The notes beneath the pieces are model-generated. The model saw nothing but the letters and a program-made list of their open reading frames with translations, did no database searches and had not been told where the DNA came from. The translations under genes and the position numbers were made by a program. A DNA stretch of 5,856 nt from assembly GCA_001797695.1 (NCBI GenBank), contig MGQD01000045.1, positions 656-6,511 on the forward strand. The letters are read 5' to 3'. Positions 1-5,796 of the stretch are shown here, in pieces. Each line of letters begins with the position of its first letter. Positions within the stretch are counted from its first letter, which is position 1. This stretch comes from Deltaproteobacteria bacterium RBG_13_49_15 (GTDB taxonomy: Bacteria; Desulfobacterota; Desulfobacteria; Desulfobacterales; UBA2156).

Positions 1-1
1 C

Positions 2-1231
2 ACCAATACCGCATGCGATCTCAACGATCAGGAAAAACCGGTCCCCTTATCCAGCGACCCAAAAGCCCCTCTTGTTGCATTTGCTTTCAAGCTCGAAGAC
101 GGACCTTACGGTCAGCTCACATACGTTCGGGTTTATCAGGGATTACTTGCCAAAGGGGAACCCATTCAAAATGTCAGAACCGAAAAAACCATCAAAGTGG
201 GCCGGGTGGTCCGGATGCATGCCGATAAGATGGAAGAAATCGAAGCCATCTCTGCCGGGTTTATCGGCGCCTTGTTCGGGATCGATTGTTTTTCAGGAGA
301 TACCTTCGTAAAACCCGGAATTCAATTGACCATGACCTCCATGCATGTGCCTGAACCGGTCATATCGCTCGCTATCACTCCGGAAGGGACCAAGGCCCAG
401 ATCAACATGTCCAAGGCGCTCGAACGCTTTTCAAAAGAGGACCCAACATTTAAGGTCCACGTGGATGAAGAGACCGGAGAAACGATCATTTCCGGGATGG
501 GGGAACTTCATCTGGAAATATACGTGGAACGGATGAAGCGGGAATACAATGTCGAGCTGACCACCGGGATGCCTTTGGTCGCCTACCGGGAAACGATTAC
601 CCAACGCGCGGATTTTGATTACACCCACAAGAAGCAGACCGGCGGCGCAGGTCAGTATGGACGCGTGATTGGATTCATCGAGCCGGTTTCCGGAGAGGAT
701 TTTATATTTGAAAATAAAATCTTCGGCGGCGCTATCCCCAGGCAGTTCATTGCCGCATGTGAAAAAGGATTCGCCGGTTGCTTGAAAAAAGGACCGTTTA
801 TGGAATATCCGGTTACGGGCATTAAAATCGCCGTCACCGACGGCAACACACACTCCGTCGATTCCTCGGATATCGCATTTCAGGCTGCGGCCAGGGGCGC
901 GTTTCAGCAGGCTTTTGCCAAAGCAAAACCAGCCCTCATGGAGCCGATTATGAAAGTGGTTGTTGAAACACCGACCGAATTTCAAGGGTCGGTCATGGGA
1001 TCCCTCAATCAGCGCCGGGGGATCATCGAAGGCGCCCAGGATGAAGGTCATTTCTGTGTGATCGAATCCCAGGTTCCGCTTTCCGAGATGTTCGGGTATT
1101 CCACTGTCTTGAGGTCGCTCACCCAGGGAAAAGCCCAGTTCACCATGGAGTTTTCAAATTATAAACAGGTTCCGCGTTCCATTGCGGAAGAGATCGCCGG
1201 CAAGAAAAATGAAAAGAAAGGTGCCAAATGA
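2..1231 (+). CDS. fusA: Elongation factor G, mitochondrial EF-G1/spdEFG1-like, 5' end missing
   Basis: Elongation factor G is the cytoplasmic GTPase that moves tRNA and mRNA through the ribosome after each peptide bond. The frame is open from the window's left edge, giving 409 residues, so the start and the G domain lie outside. Visible parts are domain II (about 1-105, with FKLEDGPYGQLTYVR and GALFGIDCFSGDTF), domain III (about 120-189, with SGMGELHLEIY), domain IV (about 190-312, with HKKQTGGAGQYGRV and the decoding-centre tip DGNTHSVDSSD near 280-290) and domain V (about 313-390, with EFQGSVMGSLNQRRG and MFGYSTVLRS). A lysine-rich tail ends it. From memory, GIDCxSGDTF, RMHADKMEE and FKLExGxxGQLTYVR resemble mitochondrial EF-G1 more than classical bacterial EF-G; this points to the spdEFG1 subfamily. 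The family call is very secure, the subfamily less so. The stop overlaps the next gene's start by 4 nt. Confidence 0.96.
   Translation, partial: TNTACDLNDQEKPVPLSSDPKAPLVAFAFKLEDGPYGQLTYVRVYQGLLAKGEPIQNVRTEKTIKVGRVVRMHADKMEEIEAISAGFIGALFGIDCFSGDTFVKPGIQLTMTSMHVPEPVISLAITPEGTKAQINMSKALERFSKEDPTFKVHVDEETGETIISGMGELHLEIYVERMKREYNVELTTGMPLVAYRETITQRADFDYTHKKQTGGAGQYGRVIGFIEPVSGEDFIFENKIFGGAIPRQFIAACEKGFAGCLKKGPFMEYPVTGIKIAVTDGNTHSVDSSDIAFQAAARGAFQQAFAKAKPALMEPIMKVVVETPTEFQGSVMGSLNQRRGIIEGAQDEGHFCVIESQVPLSEMFGYSTVLRSLTQGKAQFTMEFSNYKQVPRSIAEEIAGKKNEKKGAK
1217..1223 (+). promoter_or_regulatory. Ribosome binding site of the P-loop ATPase gene
   Basis: AAAGGTG lies inside the last EF-G codons and ends 4 nt before the ATG at 1228; its AAAGG core ends 6 nt before. 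It supports that start. Together with the ATGA overlap it suggests that ribosomes finishing EF-G re-initiate here. Confidence 0.5.
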
Positions 1232-1932
1232 TCGATCAACCCCCCAATATCCCAAACCCTTTAACGCCTCTCGGCTATACGGAAGCGGAACTTTTTTCTC
1301 CCGGATTCTTCGGCGCCGTCTGTGCCCGTGCCGGAGTCGGGAAAACCGCTTTTTTGGTTCAGGTGGCTCTATGGGCCATCTCGAAAGGAAAAAGAGCGCT
1401 TCATATCAGCTTAAGCGATCCGATTAAAAAGGTTGACTTATGGTACAAAGATGTTTTTATAAACTTGGCCAATCAGGCTAAAATCAAAGACCCTTCTTCT
1501 ATTTGGGAACTCCTTTTGCCGAAGCGATTTATCATGACGTTCAAGGTGGAGGGGTTCAGCGTCCCCAAGCTTGAAGAACGGATGATGGACCTCATCCATC
1601 AGGGGATTTTCACTCCGGATTTCGTCATCATTGATGGTCTTTCATTTGAAGAATCTCTGCGCAACCCATTGACCGACCTGAAAACATTGGCCAGAAAGCA
1701 TCAGTTGGAAGTCTGGTTTTCTGCAAGAACCCACCATTTTTCGCCGCCTCCTGATGGCGCTATTATACCGCAGCCCATACATGATGTCGCGGATCTCTTT
1801 GAGTCCATTGTTCATCTTGAAGGATCTGCGGATAAAATTAAAGTCAAGAATCTGAAGGGGGGATCCGGCACACAGTTTCAGCCGGCCATGCGAATCGATC
1901 CTTCCACTTGGCTCCTGACCACCGACGAATAG
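1228..1932 (+). CDS. RecA/KaiC-like P-loop ATPase coupled to EF-G, function unknown
   Basis: This 234-residue soluble protein is a P-loop NTPase of the RecA/KaiC/DnaB type, but I do not recognise a named family. The Walker A motif is ARAGVGKT (33-40), followed by a helix (AFLVQVALWAISKGK) and a beta strand (RALHISL), as in RecA folds. The Walker B motif is FVIID (132-136), after a hydrophobic strand and directly before GLSFEE. A further strand, EVWFSARTHH (161-170), sits where RecA-like proteins carry a sensor residue. There is no signal peptide or membrane helix, and no extra DNA-binding or zinc domain. The ATG lies within the ATGA overlap with EF-G and has a ribosome binding site, so co-translation is likely. 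A link to translation is inferred from position only. The length fits a single minimal ATPase core. The KAxx-rich segment 67-75 (KKVDLWYKD) may be a specificity region. Confidence 0.85.
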   Translation: MIDQPPNIPNPLTPLGYTEAELFSPGFFGAVCARAGVGKTAFLVQVALWAISKGKRALHISLSDPIKKVDLWYKDVFINLANQAKIKDPSSIWELLLPKRFIMTFKVEGFSVPKLEERMMDLIHQGIFTPDFVIIDGLSFEESLRNPLTDLKTLARKHQLEVWFSARTHHFSPPPDGAIIPQPIHDVADLFESIVHLEGSADKIKVKNLKGGSGTQFQPAMRIDPSTWLLTTDE

Positions 1933-1963
1933 GGGCCAGGCGGCTTCCAACTCCCCAAATCTA

Positions 1964-1992
1964 TTGACTTCAAACAACAACTGGGATATGTG
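1964..1992 (+). promoter_or_regulatory. Candidate promoter for the HNH gene (weak)
   Basis: TTGACT at 1964-1969 matches the -35 consensus at five of six positions. A 17-bp spacer leads to TATGTG at 1987-1992, which matches the -10 consensus at only three positions. It lies in the 140-bp gap after the ATPase gene, about 80 bp before the HNH start. However, the candidate terminator at 1999-2045 would lie inside its transcript, so the two calls conflict unless that terminator is inactive. Confidence 0.2.
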
Positions 1993-1998
1993 AGGCAA

Positions 1999-2045
1999 AA
2001 TCCGGTTAAGCAATCAAGCGCCCGGATCTGGTTGTATTTTTTTTT
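1999..2045 (+). terminator. Possible intrinsic terminator between the ATPase and HNH genes
   Basis: A run of nine T (2037-2045) follows sequence that can fold in two weak ways. One pairs ATCCGG with CCGGAT over a 16-nt loop (about 1999-2026). The other pairs CAATCA with TGGTTG (about 2011-2034, one G-U pair) directly before the T tract. Both stems are only 6 bp, so termination would be inefficient. The call rests mainly on the T tract and its intergenic position. Confidence 0.25.
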
Positions 2046-2060
2046 GGGAAACCTGCCGGT

Positions 2061-2066
2061 AAGAGG
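2061..2066 (+). promoter_or_regulatory. Ribosome binding site that fixes the HNH start at 2073
   Basis: AAGAGG lies 6 nt before the ATG at 2073, an ideal spacing. An in-frame TTG at 2067 would directly abut this site and is therefore an unlikely start. Confidence 0.6.
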
Positions 2067-2072
2067 TTGCCG

Positions 2073-2579
2073 ATGACCCAATGTGTTCTCCTGAATGCGG
2101 ACTTTACGTTCCTGAATATGGTCCACTGGAGACGGGCCATGTGTCTCATCGCAAAGGGTAAGGTCCAAATCCTTAAGGAATCCGGAAAATCGATTCGAGG
2201 GGCCGAAGGGTTTATCATGAAAATCCCTGCCGTCATGAGGCTCATCAAGTTGATCCGGACCCTCTATAAAAACCGCGTCCCATTCAGCAAGAAAAACGTT
2301 CTGGTAAGAGATGGTTTTAAATGCGCCTATTGCGGATCCGATAGAGGAAAGCTCACCATCGATCACATCATCCCCCGCTCGCGCGGGGGAAGGACATGTT
2401 TTGAAAACTGTGTTACGTCATGCAAGGCATGCAACAATAAAAAGGGATCCTGCATTCCCAGCGAAGTCAGTATGTTTTTAAAAATCAAAGCCTATCAACC
2501 CACCATTTCCGAGTTTTTACTGATGAAAGTGAAAAGCCTCGGCGTATTCGAAATCCTCAAGGATTTCGGGATCTATTGA
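2073..2579 (+). CDS. Stand-alone HNH endonuclease-family protein
   Basis: This 168-residue protein belongs to the common bacterial family of small HNH nucleases, which have a conserved N-terminal module and a zinc-stabilised beta-beta-alpha-metal nuclease fold. The N-terminus (VLLNADFTFLNMVHWRRAM, then LIAKGKVQIL) matches that module, followed by RVPFSKKNVLVRDGFKC. The core shows the zinc ligand pairs C84-x2-C87 and C117-x2-C120. The catalytic region is D97-H98, then N112 in FEN, with N121 in CNNKKG, so the last position is Asn rather than His (an HNN variant). PRSRGGRT (101-108) is the expected loop. All visible key residues are intact, so activity as a DNA nuclease or nickase is plausible. 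The biological role of this family is largely unassigned. No methyltransferase, integrase or phage packaging gene is adjacent, so restriction, mobile or packaging roles are not supported here. The ATG at 2073 is preferred because of its ribosome binding site. Confidence 0.9.
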   Translation: MTQCVLLNADFTFLNMVHWRRAMCLIAKGKVQILKESGKSIRGAEGFIMKIPAVMRLIKLIRTLYKNRVPFSKKNVLVRDGFKCAYCGSDRGKLTIDHIIPRSRGGRTCFENCVTSCKACNNKKGSCIPSEVSMFLKIKAYQPTISEFLLMKVKSLGVFEILKDFGIY

Positions 2580-2635
2580 TTTCAACCCTGCCGCCGGTTT
2601 CCGCTCAGCGCACCAGGGGATAATCCAGCTCCAAA

Positions 2636-3961
2636 ATGGGGTCTGCCCGGATGGAAAAAGAGCAAGAAAAAAAAGTAAGGTTGACCGCGGAAGAGCGAAG
2701 CTGGATTCTCTATGATGTGGCCAATTCTTCTTTTATCCTCATCATCGTCACCACCGTAATGCCCATCTTTTTCAAAGATGTTGCGTCCCGGGGGATCGCC
2801 GATTCCATTTCAACAGCCAACTGGGGGTTTGCCAATTCACTCGCCTCCCTGATTCTCGCCTTTGCCGCTCCCTTTATCGGAACCGTCGCCGATTATCGGA
2901 ACTACAAGAAGCGATTCTTCACCGGGTTTCTTCTGGCCGGAGTCGGCTTTACCTTTCTTTTGACGACCGTGGACCCGGGGAGTTGGATGAACTGTCTGAT
3001 TTTTTATATGGCGGCAAAACTGGCCTACTCAGGCGCCAACCTGTTCTATGATTCATTTCTGGTGGACGTAGCGGAGAAAGACCGGATGGATTGGGTCTCT
3101 TCCAGCGGATACGCTTGGGGTTACATCGGAGGCTCTATCCCTTTTCTTGCGGTCATCGGAGTGATCTTTTATACCATGTCCGGATCGGGTTCAACGATCA
3201 TCCCCATCTTTTCCGTGAGGTTTGCTTTCATTACCGTTGCCCTCTGGTGGGGCCTTCTTTCCATCCCTATGTTGAAGCATGTTCGCCAAATTCATTATCT
3301 CCCGCTCACCCAACATCCGGTCCGGGAGAGCCTGTTGCGCCTCCTGACCACCTTCAAAGAGATTCGGAAATACAAAAACGCCTTTTTGTTCCTTTTGGCC
3401 TACTTCTTTTACATCGATGGCGTGGATACAATCATCACCATGGCCACAGCGTATGGAAGAGATATCGGGCTTGGAACCGGAATGCTGATAATGGTGGTCT
3501 TAATGATCCAGATAGTCGCGTTCCCCTTTGCCCTTTTGTATGGAAAATTATCCAAACGTTTCTCAGCCAGGGGCCTCCTTTTCGTCGGAATCAGCGTTTA
3601 TGTGCTCATTACACTGGTCAGTTTTTTTCTCCCGTCCCTTCCCACTCATGATCTTAGGGCTGCCATGTTCTGGGTTTTAGCATTTTTTGTGGCAACCTCT
3701 CAGGGGGGTATCCAAGCTCTCAGCCGTTCCTTTTTCGGAAAACTGATCCCTCCCGATCGATCCGCAGAATTTTTCGGTTTTTACAATGTCTTTGGAAAAT
3801 TCGCGACCATCACCGGCCCTTTTCTTATGGGGATAGTGACCCGCCTGACCGGTCATTCCCGATACGGGACCTTAAGCCTCCTCATCCTATTTATCATCGG
3901 CGGATTCATCCTCGCCCGGGTTAAAGAGCAGCCCCGCCAGGAAGACCTCCTTACTAAATAG
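2636..3961 (+). CDS. UMF1-type major facilitator transporter, 12 helices
   Basis: This 441-residue inner-membrane permease is of the UMF1 (Atg22-like) branch of the major facilitator superfamily. Family hallmarks are WILYDVANSSF (23-33) leading to PIFF (43-46), the loop motif GTVADYRNYKKR (82-93), YDSFLVDVA (138-146) and QGGIQALSRSFFGKLIP (356-372) followed by EFFGFY. I can place about twelve hydrophobic helices, near residues 30-46, 65-86, 94-110, 117-135, 158-180, 190-212, 248-268, 281-303, 312-333, 343-360, 378-400 and 411-428. There is a cytoplasmic loop around 213-247, as expected between the two halves. The substrate cannot be told from sequence; yeast Atg22 exports amino acids from the vacuole, but bacterial members are mostly uncharacterised. 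The start is uncertain: the ATG at 2636 has only a distant AGGGGA, whereas the in-frame ATG at 2651 has GGGG 9 nt upstream. It lies 56 bp after the HNH gene and may be co-transcribed. Confidence 0.92.
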   Translation: MGSARMEKEQEKKVRLTAEERSWILYDVANSSFILIIVTTVMPIFFKDVASRGIADSISTANWGFANSLASLILAFAAPFIGTVADYRNYKKRFFTGFLLAGVGFTFLLTTVDPGSWMNCLIFYMAAKLAYSGANLFYDSFLVDVAEKDRMDWVSSSGYAWGYIGGSIPFLAVIGVIFYTMSGSGSTIIPIFSVRFAFITVALWWGLLSIPMLKHVRQIHYLPLTQHPVRESLLRLLTTFKEIRKYKNAFLFLLAYFFYIDGVDTIITMATAYGRDIGLGTGMLIMVVLMIQIVAFPFALLYGKLSKRFSARGLLFVGISVYVLITLVSFFLPSLPTHDLRAAMFWVLAFFVATSQGGIQALSRSFFGKLIPPDRSAEFFGFYNVFGKFATITGPFLMGIVTRLTGHSRYGTLSLLILFIIGGFILARVKEQPRQEDLLTK

Positions 3962-5336
3962 AGAGCAAATGAGTCCTCAAGTTCCCCTTGATCGTCTTCA
4001 ACCCCAACTTGCTGCGGATATGATCCCGATGTGCTTCTACTGTTCGTTTCGATATACCCAGCAGCTTGGCGATATCCTTGGTCCTTTTCCCCTGTCGAAT
4101 GAGGCTTGCAATTTTAATCTCCGAGCCGGTAAAATTAACAAATTTGGTAGATAAAGTGCGCGAAAAGGGTGAAATGATATCGGAAAGGCTTTCTTCTAAA
4201 ATTTGAACAAATGCCTGCTGTCGTTGATTGATCCCGCTTTCCTTTAGTTTATCAAAATACGGGAGGATCAGGCGCCTCACATTCAAAACGACCTTCTCCT
4301 CCATTTCAACCCGGTCTTCATCCCGTCGTTCCAGGAGCACTTTTAAGGCATTATTGAGCTCTTCGAGGTTTTTGGTTTTTATCTTCAGCTCTTCCTCCCG
4401 TTCCGCAAGGGCCTTTTCTTTTTTCTTCAGCTCCGTAATGTCGGTCACTACCGCGAAAGCGCCCTTGAATGTTTCCTTTTCGTCAAAAACCGGCTTCGGC
4501 GAAATAAGAGCAATCACATCCTCCCCGTCTTTCCTGCGAAAAGTCAACTCATAGGGTTCCTGATCCCCTTCCATCCGCAAGGCATGCCGTTCCTCCAGAA
4601 TCGCTCTATTATTCTTCGTAACAAATCGATCCAAAAGGCTGCCGGTCAGCTCATTATTCGAATATCCGAGCATCCGGGAAAATTTGTCGTTGATAAAAAT
4701 AATGGAGCGATCCTCATCCACCATGCATAAACCGTCATTCATTGTCTCGATCAATATGCGATATTTTTCCTCGTTCCATCGCATCGGTTTGCCGGAGCGT
4801 TTCCGCTGAGTCATATCCATGATCAACCGGCGATTTTTTTCCTCCATCTCAGATTCCCGGATGGCGATCTTCTGTTCGGCTTCATCCCGTGTTCTTTGAA
4901 GTTTTTCCTCCAGGTGCTTCCTGTCCGACACATCCCTAAAAAGTCCAAAGACATACGTTGTTTTTCCAATGTTTTTAGCCGTTCCGTGAATATCGGTGTA
5001 AATGACCTTACCGTCTTTTGTCATACATGCGATATTTTTTATAAATTTTCCTGTTTCCTTGGATATGGCCAAAAACTCCGAAACTGCTTTTTTTTGATAT
5101 CTTTTGGGGTGAATATCATCCACCGACATATTCATCAGTTCCTCGTTGGTATAGCCGAGCATCTCGCAAATGGAAGAATTGGCATATTTGAACTTTCTCG
5201 TCTTTTTTTCCGCTATCAGTATCCCATCCGCACTATTTTCAACAAAATCTTCGATCAGTGCTTCTATCGGAAAATGAGCTGAATCTTTTCCAGACTTGCC
5301 TCCGGCTTGCTTTTTTAATGCTTTTTTCGCCGACAT
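3954..5336 (-). CDS. PAS-PAS-LuxR sensory transcriptional regulator
   Basis: This 460-residue soluble protein appears to combine sensing and DNA binding in one chain. After a lysine-rich N-terminus (1-18), PAS domain 1 covers about 24-140 (SADGILIAEKKTRKFKYAN, CEMLGYTNEEL, ending FGLFRDVSDRK). A charged coiled-coil linker (about 140-186) leads to PAS domain 2, about 187-303 (MNDGLCMVDEDRSIIFIND, SRMLGYSNNEL, ending AVVTDITELKKKE). A long coiled coil (about 303-350) is followed by a helical segment and a LuxR/GerE-type helix-turn-helix (402-446: FTGSEIKIASLIRQGKRTKD, then ISKRTVEAHRDHIRSKLGL). There is no receiver, kinase, membrane or GGDEF domain, so the signal is probably read in the cytoplasm by the PAS domains. 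The ligand is unknown; no haem- or flavin-binding signature is evident. The tail NLRTHLLSI resembles a family common in Desulfobacterota. GGAGGT precedes the ATG. Its 3' end overlaps the transporter gene by 8 bp. Confidence 0.93.
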   Translation of the reverse strand: MSAKKALKKQAGGKSGKDSAHFPIEALIEDFVENSADGILIAEKKTRKFKYANSSICEMLGYTNEELMNMSVDDIHPKRYQKKAVSEFLAISKETGKFIKNIACMTKDGKVIYTDIHGTAKNIGKTTYVFGLFRDVSDRKHLEEKLQRTRDEAEQKIAIRESEMEEKNRRLIMDMTQRKRSGKPMRWNEEKYRILIETMNDGLCMVDEDRSIIFINDKFSRMLGYSNNELTGSLLDRFVTKNNRAILEERHALRMEGDQEPYELTFRRKDGEDVIALISPKPVFDEKETFKGAFAVVTDITELKKKEKALAEREEELKIKTKNLEELNNALKVLLERRDEDRVEMEEKVVLNVRRLILPYFDKLKESGINQRQQAFVQILEESLSDIISPFSRTLSTKFVNFTGSEIKIASLIRQGKRTKDIAKLLGISKRTVEAHRDHIRSKLGLKTIKGNLRTHLLSI

Positions 5337-5340
5337 ATTA

Positions 5341-5346
5341 ACCTCC
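5341..5346 (-). promoter_or_regulatory. Ribosome binding site of the PAS-LuxR gene
   Basis: On the minus strand GGAGGT sits 4 nt before the ATG whose complement is at 5334-5336. It is a near-perfect Shine-Dalgarno sequence, though closely spaced, and it fixes the start. Confidence 0.75.
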
Positions 5347-5392
5347 GTTTTTATTTTACTTGATACTTGTCATTTGTTATAAAAATCGATTA

Positions 5393-5409
5393 TCCGTATT
5401 TTGTACGAA
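5393..5409. repeat. Imperfect inverted repeat, possible operator
   Basis: TCCGTA (5393-5398), a 5-bp centre and TACGAA (5404-5409) form a 17-bp dyad with five of six base pairs matching. It lies between the divergent genes, about 57-73 bp upstream of the PAS-LuxR start, and overlaps candidate promoter hexamers. This is the size and symmetry a dimeric LuxR-type protein could bind, so autoregulation is conceivable. Short AT-rich dyads also arise by chance. Confidence 0.25.
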
Positions 5410-5537
5410 AAATAATTATCACATTTAAAAACAGCAATCAAGGCTTTTTGGAGAAAACGCTATAAAACTGCCTTAAATCAGCCGTATCTGCATCGGATCG
5501 GTATCGGAAGCGCTTTGAGAATAAAAATTTACCTCGA

Positions 5538-5741
5538 ATGGAGCAAAAGAAACTCATGAAACGATTTGTAGTAGCACTGGTTAAATATGAACGTCCGGTT
5601 GAATCGGTGCATCATGCAGTCAGCCTCTCCGATGGACTTCTTCGACTAACCCCAGGCGATAGGGTCTTTATCAAGCCAAATATCGTTTTTTGGACTCAGC
5701 ACGCTCCTTTCGTGAAAGAGCGGCGGATCTTTCAGACATAG
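5538..5741 (+). pseudogene. 5' fragment of a broken DUF362-type gene
   Basis: The readable frame gives 67 residues. From residue 7 (the ATG at 5556) it reads as the expected N-terminus of a DUF362 protein: MKRFVVALVKYERPVESVH, then LLRLTPGDRVFIKPNIVFWT. These proteins are normally several hundred residues and often carry iron-sulfur motifs; their function is poorly defined. The match seems to extend through APF near 5712. The frame then becomes unrelated (VKERRIFQT) and stops at TAG 5739-5741. Protein-like sequence resumes in another frame, so I infer an internal deletion or frameshift and call this a decayed gene. The ATG at 5556 is the better ancestral start; it has GGAG 12 nt upstream, while the ATG at 5538 has no ribosome binding site. 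A sequencing or assembly error could mimic part of this pattern. Confidence 0.6.
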
Positions 5742-5796
5742 AGATCGTAGGTGAATCGATCGAGGCGGCCTCGGTTTTCCATGAACATGCCGCCGG
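5693..5796 (+). pseudogene. Out-of-frame continuation of the broken DUF362-type gene
   Basis: In the frame two bases later than the fragment before it, the sequence reads FRERAADLSDIEIVGESIEA and continues SVFHEHAAG without a stop. This looks like real protein; DxxxIEVVGE-type segments occur well inside DUF362 proteins as I recall them. It follows the N-terminal fragment almost immediately, so roughly 150 or more codons would be missing between them. Past about 5796 this frame becomes rich in Arg, Ser, Cys and Pro and looks non-coding. The identification is tentative. Confidence 0.35.

Larger units (their letters stand above)
5337..5537. promoter_or_regulatory. Divergent AT-rich spacer with weak promoter candidates
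   Basis: This 201-bp spacer must carry the promoter of the minus-strand PAS-LuxR gene and perhaps that of the rightward DUF362-type gene. For the minus strand I see GATAAT (complement at 5415-5420) with TTGATT (complement at 5436-5441) at a short 15-bp spacing. GATAAT (complement 5389-5394) and TATAAC (complement 5376-5381) lack good -35 partners. For the plus strand, TTGTAC (5401-5406), 17 bp, then TTTAAA (5424-5429) is a possible pair. Three ATCGG copies occur at 5492-5496, 5497-5501 and 5503-5507. No strong terminator or riboswitch is visible. The individual hexamers are weak. Confidence 0.35.

Noticed and set aside
431..1051. 206-codon minus-strand open frame opposite EF-G
   Set aside because: It lies wholly antisense to strongly conserved EF-G domains III-V, resembles no family and has no ribosome binding site; it is a by-product of EF-G codon use.
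2067..2072. TTG start for the HNH gene, two codons upstream
   Set aside because: It directly abuts the AAGAGG site, leaving no spacer; the ATG at 2073 has the proper 6-nt spacing and matches the family's usual N-terminus.
1878..2366. 162-codon minus-strand open frame spanning the ATPase 3' end, the gap and part of the HNH gene
   Set aside because: It overlaps conserved HNH coding sequence on the other strand and its translation shows no domain pattern.
2073..2579. HNH protein as a homing endonuclease, Cas9-like effector or restriction enzyme
   Set aside because: There is no intron or intein boundary, no RuvC or CRISPR repeat, no methyltransferase and no phage packaging gene in the window.
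3091..3651. 186-codon plus-strand frame within the transporter gene
   Set aside because: It is an alternative frame of the UMF1 transporter; its His-, Arg- and Pro-rich translation has none of the membrane helix pattern seen in the real frame.
4896..5282. 128-codon plus-strand frame opposite the first PAS domain
   Set aside because: It is antisense to a well-supported PAS domain, and its Phe- and Cys-rich composition is what reverse-complemented Lys/Glu-rich coding sequence gives.
5415..5427. CRP/FNR-like box, from TGTGATAATTAT on the minus strand
   Set aside because: Only one half-site (TGTGA) is present; the expected symmetric TCACA or ATCAA half is missing at the right spacing.
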